Part shown: piece by piece, positions 23,573 through 33,339 of the stretch
How the letters are laid out: each line of letters starts with the position of its first letter
How positions within the stretch are numbered: the first letter of the stretch is position 1
The notes under the pieces: generated by a model
Told to the model about the DNA's origin: nothing
What the model saw: only the letters and a program-made list of their open reading frames with translations
Database searches by the model: none
Translations under genes and position numbers: made by a program
Assembly: GCA_009837395.1 (NCBI GenBank)
Contig: VXTP01000043.1
Location: 248,001-312,000, forward strand
Length of the DNA stretch: 64,000 bases
DNA from: Gemmatimonadota bacterium
GTDB lineage: Bacteria > JAAXHH01
Direction of reading: 5' to 3'

Positions 23573-24520
23573 GTGGCGTCCGGGAACGGCATATACGACA
23601 ACGCGCTCGACCTGATCGGCAACACTCCCCTGGTTCGCCTGAACCGGATCAACAATGTCGCGGGGGTCGACCTGCTCGGCAAGCTCGAATCGGACAACCC
23701 CGGCGGCAGCGTCAAGGATCGCGTCGGCCTGAGCATGATCCTGGACGCCGAGCAGCAGGGACTGCTCAAACCGGGCGGCACCATCGTGGAGCCGACGAGC
23801 GGCAACACGGGACTCGGCCTGAGCATGGTGGCCGCGGTACGGGGTTACAAGGTCATCCTCGTGATGCCGGACAACATGAGTTCGGAGCGGCGCGTGCTGC
23901 TGACCTCCTACGGCGCGGAACTGGTACTGACACCGGGCATGCTCGGTATGGCCGGCGCCGTGCAGAAGGCGGAGGAGATACTCGCCGAACATCCCGATTA
24001 CTTCATGCCCCAGCAGTTCAAGAACCCCGCCAACGTGGAAATACACCGGAAGACCACGGCCGAGGAGATCTGGGCGGCGACCGACGGCAGGATCGACGCT
24101 TTCGTGGCCGCTGTGGGCACCGGGGGAACGCTGACCGGTGTAGGACAGTACCTGAAGGAGAAGGACGAAAGCATCCGCGTGATCGCAGTGGAACCCTCGT
24201 TGTCCCCCGTGATATCGGGCAAACCGGTGGAAAGCCTGGTGCACGCCATCCAGGGCATCGGCGCCGGCTTCATTCCCGATATCCTGGACCGATCGATCAT
24301 CGACGACGTGATGTTGATCGATGACGAGGAGGCCTACCAGACGGCCCGCCGCATGGGCCTGGAGGAAGGACTCCTGGTGGGCATCTCGGCCGGCGCCAAC
24401 GTATGCGCCGGCCTCAAGTTGGCGGAGGACATGGGAGAAGGCCGAATCGTGACCATTCTGTGCGATACCGGTGAAAGATATCTGAGCATCCGGGAGTATT
24501 TCGAAGGACAGAGCGATTAA
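23573..24520 (+). CDS. cysK: Cysteine synthase (CysK/CysM family)
   Basis: 315 aa PLP enzyme. The PLP lysine is in NPGGSVKDRVG (about residues 42-52), the phosphate loop is GTGGTLTGVG (about 181-190), and the substrate loop is PTSGNTGLGL. It makes cysteine from O-acetylserine (or O-phosphoserine) and sulfide or a protein thiocarboxylate. The following gene encodes a ubiquitin-like sulfur carrier, so a CysM-like enzyme that uses the carrier is a good alternative. GTG start with a GAAGGG site. Confidence 0.9.
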   Translation: MASGNGIYDNALDLIGNTPLVRLNRINNVAGVDLLGKLESDNPGGSVKDRVGLSMILDAEQQGLLKPGGTIVEPTSGNTGLGLSMVAAVRGYKVILVMPDNMSSERRVLLTSYGAELVLTPGMLGMAGAVQKAEEILAEHPDYFMPQQFKNPANVEIHRKTTAEEIWAATDGRIDAFVAAVGTGGTLTGVGQYLKEKDESIRVIAVEPSLSPVISGKPVESLVHAIQGIGAGFIPDILDRSIIDDVMLIDDEEAYQTARRMGLEEGLLVGISAGANVCAGLKLAEDMGEGRIVTILCDTGERYLSIREYFEGQSD

Positions 24521-24560
24521 GCGCGATTAAGCGCGATAGAGCGAGACTGAGCGAGACTGA
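24511..24560 (+). repeat. 10-bp tandem repeat at the cysK-cysO junction
   Basis: Five copies of a GCGMGAYTRA-like unit (24511, 24521, 24531, 24541, 24551), the first overlapping the cysK stop. It ends next to the ribosome-binding site of the following gene. Confidence 0.8.
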
Positions 24561-24576
24561 GAGGAGGATTCGTTAA

Positions 24577-24903
24577 ATGGCCGTTACCGTACGCATACCC
24601 ACCCCGCTGCGCAAGTTGACCGAGAACCAGTCCGAAATCGAAATCGACGGCGAAACCGTCGAATCGCTGATCGGCAACATGGAGGCATCCTACCCCGGCA
24701 TCAAGGATCGCCTCTGCGACGAGTCCGGAAAAGTGCGGCGATTCATCAACATCTACATCAACGAAGAAGACATCCGGTTTCTGGACGGTACGCACTCCGC
24801 GGTCAAGGCCGGAGACCGGGTTTCCATCGTACCCGCCATCGCGGGCGGCCTGGCCGGTGTGGCCGGCCAGCGCGGTCCAGGCGGTCTGCAGGATCGCGGC
24901 TGA
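24577..24903 (+). CDS. CysO-like ubiquitin-like sulfur carrier with a C-terminal tail
   Basis: 108 aa beta-grasp protein: [35 protein letters not shown], and [10 protein letters not shown] at residues 83-91. That G90-G91 is where carriers of the CysO type end. Here 17 further residues follow ([17 protein letters not shown]), so a protease would have to expose the diglycine, as for tailed ThiS/HcyS-type carriers. GAGAGGAGG is a strong ribosome-binding site. The stop overlaps thrB. With cysK upstream it suggests thiocarboxylate-dependent cysteine synthesis. Confidence 0.85.
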   Translation: MAVTVRIPTPLRKLTENQSEIEIDGETVESLIGNMEASYPGIKDRLCDESGKVRRFINIYINEEDIRFLDGTHSAVKAGDRVSIVPAIAGGLAGVAGQRGPGGLQDRG

Positions 24904-25808
24904 TGTCCTCCGTGCGGGTGCGCGTTCCCGCGACCACGGGCAACCTGGGTTCCGGCTACGACTGCGCCGGCATGGCCCTCGGCCTCTACAACACCATCGA
25001 GTTCTCCGAAACGGAATCCGGCCTGGACGTGGTCGTGGAGGGTGAAGGGGCCGAAGCGGTGCCCCTTGACGAAGGCAACCTGTGCATCGTCTCCGCCCGG
25101 GCCGTTTTCGACGCCGCGGACTGGCATCCTGCCGGCCTCAGGGCGCACATGCACCACGCCATTCCCGTCTCACGGGGCCTGGGCAGCAGCGGGGTCGCCA
25201 TCGTGGCGGGCGCCGTGGCGGCCAATGCCCTCGCGGGACGGCCGCTGGGAACACCCGAACTCCTACGCATCTGCTCCGACCTGGAAGGACATCCCGATAA
25301 TGTCGTTCCGTCCCTCCTCGGCGGGCTCTCCGTAAGTGGTGAGCGGGCGGGAACGATCGTGTACCAGACCTTCTCCGTACCCTCCGACCTCCAGGCCGTC
25401 GTGGCCATTCCCGAATTTACCCTCGATACGAAGGTAGCGCGCGGCGTCCTGCCGGAATCGGTATCCATGGAGGACGCAGTATTCAACCTGTGCAGCGTAG
25501 GCCTGCTGGTCGGCGGAATGGCGTCGGGGAACTATGCCCTGCTCCGGGAGGGCATGGCCGACCGCCTGCACCAGCCCTACCGGCAGCACCTCGTCCCCGG
25601 ATTGACGGAAGTTACCGGGGACGCCCTGGACGCCGGCGCCCACGGCGCGGCCCTCAGCGGCGCCGGACCCACTGCCATTGCCCTGGCCTCGGAAAACCAT
25701 GAGGGGATCGGGGACGCCATGGTCGATGCCTTCGCCCGGCACGGCGTTACCGGACAATACCGGATCCTCCCCATAGACAACGAAGGTTGCCAGGTCCTGC
25801 CGGACTGA
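24903..25808 (+). CDS. thrB: Homoserine kinase
   Basis: 301 aa GHMP kinase that makes O-phosphohomoserine for threonine synthesis. The N-terminal VRVPATTGNLGSGYDCAGMAL and the ATP loop PVSRGLGSSGVAIVAG (about residues 84-99) are diagnostic, and GAHGAALSGAGPTAIAL is the C-terminal GHMP motif. ATG 24903 overlaps the carrier's TGA, so the gene is coupled to the cysteine module. Confidence 0.93.
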   Translation: MSSVRVRVPATTGNLGSGYDCAGMALGLYNTIEFSETESGLDVVVEGEGAEAVPLDEGNLCIVSARAVFDAADWHPAGLRAHMHHAIPVSRGLGSSGVAIVAGAVAANALAGRPLGTPELLRICSDLEGHPDNVVPSLLGGLSVSGERAGTIVYQTFSVPSDLQAVVAIPEFTLDTKVARGVLPESVSMEDAVFNLCSVGLLVGGMASGNYALLREGMADRLHQPYRQHLVPGLTEVTGDALDAGAHGAALSGAGPTAIALASENHEGIGDAMVDAFARHGVTGQYRILPIDNEGCQVLPD

Positions 25809-25811
25809 GCC

Positions 25812-26996
25812 ATGAGCGCTCTCAAAGACATTCGCGTCATCGACCTGACCCGTGTGCTCGCCGGTCCTTTCACGACCATGACTCTGGGCGACCTGGGCGC
25901 GGACGTCATCAAGGTCGAGCCCTTCGGTGGGGACGAAGCGCGGGGATTCGGACCCTTCAAAGAAGGCGTGAGCGGCTACTTCGAGAACGTCAACCGGGGC
26001 AAGCAAAGCATCGCGATTGACCTGAAGCACCCCGACGGCCGCGAACTGCTCCTCGAATTGATCGCAAAGTCGGATGTCCTGGTGGAGAATTTCAGACCGG
26101 GCGTGATGAAGAAGCTCGGACTGGACTACGAGACGCTGCAGGAACGGTTTCCTGGCTTGATCTACGCGGCCTGTTCCGGGTTCGGACAGACCGGGCCCTA
26201 CGCTCGGCGCGGGGCCTACGACATGATCATCCAGGGCATGGGCGGCATCGTCAGCATTACTGGCGAACCGGACCGCCCGCCCGTCCGGGTAGGCGTGTCC
26301 ATCGGCGACATCGCCGCGGCCCTCTACACCTGTATCGGCATCCTCACGGCGCTCTTTACCCGTACGCAGACCGGCAGGGGACAGATGGTGGACATCGGCA
26401 TGATGGACTGCCAGGTCGCCCTACTCGAGAACGCCATCGCCCGGTACGACATGACGGACACCGTCCCGGAGCCCCTCGGAGCCAGGCATCCTTCCATCAC
26501 GCCCTTCCAGGCCGTCGAGACCCAGGACGGATGGATCATGATCGCGGCGGGCAACAACGTCCTCTGGCAACGATTGTGCGAGGTCATGGGGCGAGAGGAC
26601 CTGGCAGGCGACGATCGGTTCAGGGACAACAACCTGCGCACCGAGAACCACAGCGAGCTGCACGAGATTTTGACCGGTATTTTGGGAGAAAGCACTTCGG
26701 AAGACTGGCTGCAGCGTCTCGACGCGGCCGAGATACCCTGCGGTCCCATTCAGAACGTGAAGCAGGTCGTGGAAGATCCCCAGGTGCTGGCCCGCGAAAT
26801 GATCGTGAAGATCCTGCATCCCATTGCAGGCCCTCTTCGTGTGGCTGGATCGCCTCTCAAGCTGTCGGACACTCCGCCCGAAGTCACCCGCCACGCCCCC
26901 GCCCTGGGGGAACACACCGACCAGGTGCTTCAGTCGTTGCTCGAGGCGTCTACGGACGATTTGACGCGGTGGCGCGCATCTGGCGCGATCAAGTAA
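25812..26996 (+). CDS. CoA transferase family III (CaiB/BaiF)
   Basis: 394 aa. It has the family start LKDIRVIDLTRVLAGPFTTMTLGDLGADVIKVE, the FENVNRGKQSIAIDLK motif and catalytic aspartate D167-like position in MVDIGMMDCQVALLEN. Family members move CoA between organic acids, forming a glutamyl- or aspartyl-CoA intermediate. The acids used here cannot be inferred. It starts 3 bases after thrB and is followed by a hairpin at 26997-27021. Confidence 0.9.
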   Translation: MSALKDIRVIDLTRVLAGPFTTMTLGDLGADVIKVEPFGGDEARGFGPFKEGVSGYFENVNRGKQSIAIDLKHPDGRELLLELIAKSDVLVENFRPGVMKKLGLDYETLQERFPGLIYAACSGFGQTGPYARRGAYDMIIQGMGGIVSITGEPDRPPVRVGVSIGDIAAALYTCIGILTALFTRTQTGRGQMVDIGMMDCQVALLENAIARYDMTDTVPEPLGARHPSITPFQAVETQDGWIMIAAGNNVLWQRLCEVMGREDLAGDDRFRDNNLRTENHSELHEILTGILGESTSEDWLQRLDAAEIPCGPIQNVKQVVEDPQVLAREMIVKILHPIAGPLRVAGSPLKLSDTPPEVTRHAPALGEHTDQVLQSLLEASTDDLTRWRASGAIK

Positions 26997-27021
26997 AAGC
27001 CCTCCGGAGACCGAAGGGCTT
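26997..27021. terminator. Terminator-like hairpin between convergent genes
   Basis: AAGCCCT (26997-27003) pairs with AGGGCTT (27015-27021), loop of 11 bases. Followed by ATTCTTGTTG, a poor T run. It could end both the CoA transferase and leuB transcripts. Confidence 0.55.
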
Positions 27022-27065
27022 ATTCTTGTTGCTCTAATCAATATCACTGGAACCAGGAAAGTGCG

Positions 27066-28118
27066 TCAGCCCAACGCTCCGGCCACGAGGTCGCCGACTT
27101 CGCTGGTGCTGTACCCCATCCGGCCGGCGTCCATGCTCTTCATCTTGTTGCTGACCACGTCGATGATGGCCCGTTCCACGGCGTCGGCGGCCTGCGCTTC
27201 ACCGAGCTGCGCCAGCATCATCTGGCAGGAAGCGATGGCCGCGATGGGATTGATGACGTTCTGGTCCGTGTATTTCGGCGCCGAACCGCCGATGGGCTCG
27301 AACATGGCGGTGCCTTCGGGATTGATATTGCCCCCCGCGGCGATGCCCATGCCGCCCTGGATGATGGCGCCGAGGTCCGTGATGATATCGCCGAACATGT
27401 TGGTCGTCACGATGACGTCGAACCACTCGGGGTTCTTGACCATCCACATGCAGGTCGCGTCCACGTGGGCGTAATCGGCCGTGATGCCCGGGTATTCCTC
27501 GGCGACTTCGTAGAATGTCCGCTCCCAGAGGTCGTGGGCGTAGGTCAGCACGTTGGTCTTGGCACAGAGGGTCACCTTGTTCTGCTTGTTTCGTGCCTTC
27601 GCCGTTTCGAATGCGTAGCGGACGCAACGCTCCACGCCCTTGCGGGTGTTGATGGACTCCTGCACCGCGACCTCGTCGGGCGTGCCCTTCTTGTACACGC
27701 CGCCCGCGCCGACGTACAGGTCCTCGGTGTTCTCCCGGACCACGACGAAGTCCACGTCCTCGGGGCCCTTGTCCTTCAGCGGGCAGTCGACGCCCGGGTA
27801 CAGCTTGACGGGCCGCAGGTTGATATAGAGGTCCAGCTCGAACCGGATGGTCAGGAGGATGCCCTTTTCCAGCAGGCCCGGCGGGCAGTCCGGATGTCCG
27901 ATGGCGCCGAGGTAGATGGCGTCGTAGTGGCCCAGTTCCCGCAGGCCCTCCCGGGGCAGGATCTCTCCCGTCCTCAGGTATCTTTCACCGCCGAAATCGT
28001 ATTCCGTGAGTTCATAGTCGAATGAGAACTTCTTCGAGGCCGCGTTGAGCACTTTCAGCCCCTCACGCACGACCTCCGGGCCGGTCCCGTCGCCCGGAAT
28101 GACCGCGATATTATACAA
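27066..28118 (-). CDS. leuB: 3-isopropylmalate dehydrogenase
   Basis: 350 aa, isocitrate/isopropylmalate dehydrogenase fold. IAVIPGDGTGPEVV starts the protein; the substrate arginines are in RFELDLYINLRPVKLYPG; NMFGDIITDLGAIIQGGMGIA is the metal-binding helix. It oxidises 3-isopropylmalate to 2-oxoisocaproate. Members close to it can be tartrate dehydrogenases, but the position after leuA favours leuB. Last gene of the operon; leuC and leuD are not in the window. Confidence 0.88.
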   Translation of the reverse strand: MYNIAVIPGDGTGPEVVREGLKVLNAASKKFSFDYELTEYDFGGERYLRTGEILPREGLRELGHYDAIYLGAIGHPDCPPGLLEKGILLTIRFELDLYINLRPVKLYPGVDCPLKDKGPEDVDFVVVRENTEDLYVGAGGVYKKGTPDEVAVQESINTRKGVERCVRYAFETAKARNKQNKVTLCAKTNVLTYAHDLWERTFYEVAEEYPGITADYAHVDATCMWMVKNPEWFDVIVTTNMFGDIITDLGAIIQGGMGIAAGGNINPEGTAMFEPIGGSAPKYTDQNVINPIAAIASCQMMLAQLGEAQAADAVERAIIDVVSNKMKSMDAGRMGYSTSEVGDLVAGALG

Positions 28119-28154
28119 GTGTTCCTCCCGCGTATTTGGGAATGTGGGGTTGGT

Positions 28155-29681
28155 TTATTCGACGATCAGCCCGCCGTGCCGTGCAACGAGTTGATTGAGG
28201 GAGTGCAGGTAGGCCTGGATGCTGGCTTTCACGACGTCGGTGTCCGATGCGTGGCTGTTGAAGGACTGGTCGTGGAAACCCACGGAGACCTGGACGTGGT
28301 GGGCGCCGTCCCGGCCGTTCGACGAGGTCTGTATATCCTTCACGTAGGTGGGCAGCTTGGTGATCCGGTCGACGGCGTTCAGCGCGGCGAGGATCTGGTT
28401 GTCGCCCACGCCGCCTTCTTCGATCGTCTCGCCGCTGACGTGGAGACGCACGCTCGCATCGGCCTGGCCGGAGTGCGAGGAGGTTACCCTGAAGTCTTCC
28501 AGCAGGTACTGTTCGGGCACTTCGACCGGGGAGTCGGATACGATCCGGTGGAGGTCTTCGTCCGCCACCTCCTTCTGCCGGTCCGCCACGTTCAGGAAGC
28601 GCACGTGTACCTTCTCGAATTCTTCTTTCTGGGTCTCGTCGTACGTGTAACCCAGCAGCTCGAGCCGGTGCCGCAGCGCGTGCCGCCCGGACCGTGCAGT
28701 CAGCACGATGTCGCTCTTCTCGATGCCCACGTCCGACGGGCTCATGATCTCGTAGTTTTCCCGGTGCTTGAGGAAGCCATCCTGGTGAATGCCCGAAGAA
28801 TGGGCGAAGGCGTTGCTGCCCACGATGGCCTTGTTGCGCTGCACGGGCATGTGCATGAGATCTCTCACCAGCAGGCTCGTGGAATAGATCTGGGTGGTCT
28901 CGATGTCGGTGCGCGCGTCGTAGAAATCCCCGCGCATCTTGACCGCCATGACGATCTCTTCCAGGGAGGCGTTGCCCGCCCGCTCGCCCACGCCGTTCAC
29001 CGTGCATTCGACCTGGGTCGCGCCCGCTTTGATGGCCGCCAGGGAATTGGCCGTCGCCATGCCCAGGTCGTTATGGCAGTGCACGCTGACCTTGGCCTTT
29101 TCGATGTTGGGAACGGTGGCGATGAGCCGGGAGATCAGATTGCCCCACTGTTCCGGGACGGCGTATCCCACCGTATCGGGGATGTTCACCACGGTGGCGC
29201 CGGCGTCGATGACCGCCTCGACGGTCTCGCACAGGTAGTCGAAGTCGCTCCGGGAGGCGTCCTCGGTCGAGTACTCGATGTCCCCGCAGAGTTCCTTCGC
29301 GAAGAGGACGGCCTGCACGCCCATGTCCATGATCTGCTGGCGGGATTTGCGGAACTTGTGCTTGAGGTGGGTGTCGGACGTACCCAGGACGATGTGGATC
29401 CGGGGCCGTTTAGCGGGTTTGACGGCCTCGGCCACGGCCACGATGTCCGATTCCACGGCTCTCGCGAGGGCCGTGATCACGGGGCCTTCGACTTGCTCGG
29501 CGATGTTTTTGACCGCGGCGAAGTCACCGGGCGAGGACGCGGCGAACCCCGCTTCGATCACGTCGACGCCGAGTTCGGCAAGCTGGTGCGCGACCTGGAT
29601 CTTCTCGTCCCGGTTCAGCGAGGCGCCGGGGACCTGCTCTCCGTCACGCAACGTGGTGTCGAAGATATCCACTTTTCGCAT
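28155..29681 (-). CDS. leuA: 2-isopropylmalate synthase
   Basis: 508 aa. The DRE-TIM barrel has DTTLRDGEQVPG (DRE motif, residues 8-19), HCHNDLGMATAN (metal histidines, about 200-211), VNGVGERAGN and GSNAFAHSSGIHQDG. The C-terminal LeuA regulatory domain (about 385-505) is present, so leucine feedback is expected. It condenses acetyl-CoA with 2-oxoisovalerate. Citramalate synthase is an alternative that cannot be ruled out by eye, but overall length and leuB as neighbour favour LeuA. Confidence 0.9.
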   Translation of the reverse strand: MRKVDIFDTTLRDGEQVPGASLNRDEKIQVAHQLAELGVDVIEAGFAASSPGDFAAVKNIAEQVEGPVITALARAVESDIVAVAEAVKPAKRPRIHIVLGTSDTHLKHKFRKSRQQIMDMGVQAVLFAKELCGDIEYSTEDASRSDFDYLCETVEAVIDAGATVVNIPDTVGYAVPEQWGNLISRLIATVPNIEKAKVSVHCHNDLGMATANSLAAIKAGATQVECTVNGVGERAGNASLEEIVMAVKMRGDFYDARTDIETTQIYSTSLLVRDLMHMPVQRNKAIVGSNAFAHSSGIHQDGFLKHRENYEIMSPSDVGIEKSDIVLTARSGRHALRHRLELLGYTYDETQKEEFEKVHVRFLNVADRQKEVADEDLHRIVSDSPVEVPEQYLLEDFRVTSSHSGQADASVRLHVSGETIEEGGVGDNQILAALNAVDRITKLPTYVKDIQTSSNGRDGAHHVQVSVGFHDQSFNSHASDTDVVKASIQAYLHSLNQLVARHGGLIVE

Positions 29682-29798
29682 CGCCGCGTGCTCCTGTAGA
29701 CTACCGAATTATGCCGACCGTATGCCGACCGCGCGGTCCGGCCGGGCGATCGGGACGGTCAATCTTCTACGGTCTGCCGACCGGGCGGCCGGGACGCT

Positions 29799-30794
29799 TT
29801 ACTTCTTCTCTTCGATCCAGCTCATCATGCTGCGCAGCTGCCGGCCGACCTCTACGATCTTCTTCTCCGAAGCGTTGCGTCTGAGCGCGTTCATGACCGG
29901 CGCGTTGGCCTGGTTCTCGAGCATCCACTCGCGGGCGAAGGCGCCGGACTGGATTTCGCCAAGAATGCGCTTCATTTCGGCGCGGGTCTCCTCGTTGACG
30001 ATCCGGGGGCCGCGGGTCAGGTCACCGAATTCGGCCGTGTTGCTGACGGAATAGCGCATGCCTTCGATGCCGCCTTCGTACATGAGGTCCACGATGAGCT
30101 TCAGTTCGTGCAGGCACTCGAAGTAAGCGACCTCGGGCTGGTACCCCGCCTCGACCAGCGTCTCGAAACCGGCCATGACGAGTTCGGAAGTGCCGCCGCA
30201 CAGGACGGACTGTTCGCCGAAGAGATCGGTCTCGGTTTCTTCGCGGAAGGTCGTCTCGATGACTCCGCCGCGGGTGCCGCCGATGCCCTTGGCATAGGCC
30301 AGGCCGATATCCCGGGCGCGGCCCGTGTGGTCCTGGTGGACCGCCAGCAGGCACGGCACACCGCCGCCTTCCTCGAAGACCCGGCGCACGAGGTGGCCCG
30401 GTCCCTTGGGTGCGACCATGAAGACGTCCACGTTTTCGGGCGGGACGACCTGGTTGAAATGGATGTTGAACCCGTGGGCGAAGGCCAGGGCGTTGCCCTC
30501 CGCCAGATTCGGCGCAACGAAGTCATTGAAAAGTCGGGACTGAAGCTCGTCGTTGACCAGCATCATGATGATGTCGGCCTCGGCGGCCGCCTGCTCCACG
30601 GTACGGGGCTCGAATCCGTCCTCAACGGCCTGGTCCCACGAGCCGCCCTTACGCAATCCCACGATGACGTCCAGTCCGGAATCGCGCAGGGAAAGGGCGT
30701 GGGCGTGTCCCTGGCTGCCGTAACCGACAACCGCGATGGTCTTGCCGTCCAGTATGCCCAGGTCGGCGTCCTGATCGTAATACAGTCGAGCCAT
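29799..30794 (-). CDS. ilvC: Ketol-acid reductoisomerase
   Basis: 331 aa class I enzyme. It has [19 protein letters not shown] near the N-terminus (NADPH), HGFNIHF and [11 protein letters not shown], and the C-terminal knotted domain with [21 protein letters not shown]. It makes the dihydroxy acids for valine and isoleucine. The start at 30794 is supported by an AAGGAG site 6 bases before ATG; the 25 upstream in-frame residues look like spacer. Confidence 0.96.
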   Translation of the reverse strand: MARLYYDQDADLGILDGKTIAVVGYGSQGHAHALSLRDSGLDVIVGLRKGGSWDQAVEDGFEPRTVEQAAAEADIIMMLVNDELQSRLFNDFVAPNLAEGNALAFAHGFNIHFNQVVPPENVDVFMVAPKGPGHLVRRVFEEGGGVPCLLAVHQDHTGRARDIGLAYAKGIGGTRGGVIETTFREETETDLFGEQSVLCGGTSELVMAGFETLVEAGYQPEVAYFECLHELKLIVDLMYEGGIEGMRYSVSNTAEFGDLTRGPRIVNEETRAEMKRILGEIQSGAFAREWMLENQANAPVMNALRRNASEKKIVEVGRQLRSMMSWIEEKK

Positions 30795-30875
30795 TGGTTC
30801 TCCTTCATGCCGTTCCGGCGTTCGGGCCGTTCCGGCGGTGATCTTGTCGCGTGCCGTACCTGCGGCCATGCTTGG

Positions 30876-31436
30876 TCAGGCCAGGTCGGCGGTGATCTGC
30901 TTGCGTTCCCGCTCCCAGACGGGCTGCGGGGTTTCCGGTGACGGGGTGTCCTTGCTGGTCGATTCACGGGCCAGCGCCACCCGGCCGGTCCGGGCGATCT
31001 CCCGCACGCCGAAGGGTCTTACCATGCTGATGATGGCGTCGATCTTGTCTTCGTTGCCCGTGGCTTCCAGCATGATCGTCTTCTGGTTGATGTCGACGAT
31101 CTTCGCCTTGAATATATCGGCGATCTGCACGAGTTCCTGTCGCGTGGCCTGACTGGCGTTCACCTTGATGAGGGCGAGTTCCCGGTTGATGTAGTTCTCC
31201 CCGGTCAGATCCACGACCCGGATCACGTCCACCAGGCGGTTCAACTGCTTGATGATCTGTTCGATGATCATCTCGTCGCCCTGCGTGACGATGGTCATGC
31301 GCGCCGTGCCGGGTTCCGCAGCTTCGCCGACGGCGATGCTGTCGATGTTGAAACCCCGGCCGCTGAACAGCCCGGAAATGCGGGCCAGGACCCCGAACCG
31401 GTTCTCGACCACCATGGATATGGTATGGCGTGCCAT
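30876..31436 (-). CDS. ilvN: Acetolactate synthase small (regulatory) subunit
   Basis: 186 aa. The N-terminal ACT domain has HTISMVVENRFGVLARISGLFSGRGFNIDSIAVG, and the C-terminal ALS_ss_C domain follows (about 85-160). It gives the synthase high activity and valine inhibition. The last 20 or so residues are a Ser/Pro/Glu-rich tail. It starts 10 bases after ilvB. Confidence 0.95.
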   Translation of the reverse strand: MARHTISMVVENRFGVLARISGLFSGRGFNIDSIAVGEAAEPGTARMTIVTQGDEMIIEQIIKQLNRLVDVIRVVDLTGENYINRELALIKVNASQATRQELVQIADIFKAKIVDINQKTIMLEATGNEDKIDAIISMVRPFGVREIARTGRVALARESTSKDTPSPETPQPVWERERKQITADLA

Positions 31437-31446
31437 GGTCTATCCT

Positions 31447-33186
31447 TTATTCTTCGATCATTTCGTGGGATGCCGCTCCTGCAGGAATCATGGGATACAC
31501 GTTGCCTTCTTCGGCGATCACCATGTCGAGCATTACGGGACGGTCCTTGACCTTGCAGGCCTCGAGCCAGGCGCCTTCCACGTCCTCATCCTTGAAGACC
31601 CGGATGCCCACCGCTCCGTAGGCCTCCGCCAGCTTCACGAAATCCGGGTTGGAGTCACGGAGGTCCACCTCCGAATAACGCTGCGCATAGAACAGCTCCT
31701 GCCACTGGCGCACCATGCCGAGGTAGCCGTTGTTCAGCAGCACGATCTTGATGGGCAGGCCGCAGGCCACGGCCGTGGCCATTTCCTGGATGTTCATCTG
31801 GATGCTGCCGTCGCCCGAAAATACGATGACGTCGCGGTCGGGAAAGGCGAACTGGGCGCCGATCGCCGCGGGCAGTCCGAAGCCCATGGTACCGAGCCCG
31901 CCGGAAGTGATCATCGACCGGGGGTTCGAGAAGCCGTACCACTGGGCTGCCCACATCTGGTGCTGGCCGACGTCGGTGACCACGTAGGCCTCGCCCTTCG
32001 TGAGTTGGCCGATCCGCTCGATGGCGTACTGGGCGCACAGCGGGAATTGATCCGTATCCTTCTCGACGGTCTCCCGGTCGACACCCTCCAGGCCTTCCTC
32101 GTGGAGCCCGATCGTGTTCGCGTAGGTCAGCGGGTGGTCCTGCTTCCACGCTTCGATCTGCTGGAGCCATTCGGCCGTATCGGCCCGTTCCACCAGGGGA
32201 ATCATCTGCTGCAGTACCTGCTTCACGTCGCCCACGATGGGGAGGTCCACCCGCACGTTCTTGTTGAGGGACGACGGATCGATGTCGATGTGGATCTTCT
32301 TCGAATGGGGCGAAAACTCCTCCAGCTTGCCGGTCACCCGGTCGTCGAACCGGGCGCCGATGCAGACCAGCAGGTCGCACATCATCACGGCCGTGTTCGC
32401 GTACCAGGTGCCGTGCATGCCGAGCATCTTGAGCGAAAGGGGATCGTTTTCCGGGTAGGCGCCGAGTCCCATCAGCGTGGTCGTCACCGGCGCGTTGAGC
32501 TTGCGGGCCAGCGTGCGGATTTCCTCCGACGCTTCGGAGATGATCGCGCCGCCGCCCACGTAGATCACCGGCTTCCTGGCCGAGGTGAGCATCTCCGCCG
32601 CCTTGCGGATCTGCTTCGGATGCCCCTCGGTCCGGGGCTTGTACCCGCGGATGTCCGGTCGCTCCGGGTAAGAGAACTCGGCTTCCCCGATCTGGACGTC
32701 CTTGGGCACGTCGATCAGGACGGGCCCGGGCCGGCCGGTCGTCGCGATATGAAACGCCTCCGCGAAAACCTGCGCGATGTCTTCGGTTTCCTTGATCAGG
32801 AAATTATGCTTCGTGATCGGCCGCGTGATGCCCACGGTATCCGATTCCTGAAAGGCGTCGTTGCCGATCAGGTGCACCGGTACCTGGCCCGTGATCACGA
32901 TCATCGGGATCGAATCCATGTACGCGGTGGCGATGCCGGTTACCGTGTTGGTGGCGCCGGGTCCTGAGGAGACGAGAACCACGCCGGGCTTTCCGGTCGC
33001 CCTCGCATAGCCGTCGGCCATGTGGGTCGCGCCCTGCTCGTGGCGTACGAGAATGTGCCTCAGGTCGGTGGTGCGCTGAATGACGTCATATGTCGGGATC
33101 ACCACGCCGCCGGGATACCCGAAGACGATATCGACCCCCTCTTTCTTCAGACACTCTATGACTATTTCAGCACCCGACAGTTTCAT
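31447..33186 (-). CDS. ilvB: Acetolactate synthase large (catalytic) subunit
   Basis: 579 aa thiamine-diphosphate enzyme. It has GYPGGVVIPTYD at the N-terminus, the catalytic glutamate in ILVRHEQGATHMADGYARATG, and the ThDP motif GDGSIQMNIQEMATAVACGLPIKIVLLNNGYLGMVRQWQ (about 440-478). It condenses pyruvate with pyruvate or 2-oxobutyrate. First gene of ilvB-ilvN-ilvC-leuA-leuB, with a good promoter 100 bases upstream. Confidence 0.96.
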   Translation of the reverse strand: MKLSGAEIVIECLKKEGVDIVFGYPGGVVIPTYDVIQRTTDLRHILVRHEQGATHMADGYARATGKPGVVLVSSGPGATNTVTGIATAYMDSIPMIVITGQVPVHLIGNDAFQESDTVGITRPITKHNFLIKETEDIAQVFAEAFHIATTGRPGPVLIDVPKDVQIGEAEFSYPERPDIRGYKPRTEGHPKQIRKAAEMLTSARKPVIYVGGGAIISEASEEIRTLARKLNAPVTTTLMGLGAYPENDPLSLKMLGMHGTWYANTAVMMCDLLVCIGARFDDRVTGKLEEFSPHSKKIHIDIDPSSLNKNVRVDLPIVGDVKQVLQQMIPLVERADTAEWLQQIEAWKQDHPLTYANTIGLHEEGLEGVDRETVEKDTDQFPLCAQYAIERIGQLTKGEAYVVTDVGQHQMWAAQWYGFSNPRSMITSGGLGTMGFGLPAAIGAQFAFPDRDVIVFSGDGSIQMNIQEMATAVACGLPIKIVLLNNGYLGMVRQWQELFYAQRYSEVDLRDSNPDFVKLAEAYGAVGIRVFKDEDVEGAWLEACKVKDRPVMLDMVIAEEGNVYPMIPAGAASHEMIEE

Positions 33187-33289
33187 CGACCGTCTCCTTA
33201 TAAAAAGAGGATATCCCGCGCAGGACGTGATCTACCGTTCACGAAACCGGCTGGATTTCGTCATGTTCAAAACCCAACTTGTGCCTCGT

Positions 33290-33317
33290 AAAATACGCCA
33301 AGGGTGCCTGTTGTCAA
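33290..33317 (-). promoter_or_regulatory. Promoter of the ilv-leu operon
   Basis: On the - strand: TTGACA (33312-33317), a 16-base spacer and TATTTT (33290-33295). The leader of about 100 bases to the ilvB ATG carries no obvious leader peptide or T-box. Confidence 0.65.
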
Positions 33318-33339
33318 GTTAAAACTCTATAGAAACCCC

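Noticed and set aside
28119-29699. 526-codon + strand frame opposite leuA
   Set aside because: Antisense shadow; leuA has complete DRE-TIM motifs on the - strand.
31249-32967. 572-codon + strand frame opposite ilvN/ilvB
   Set aside because: Antisense shadow of two firmly identified genes.
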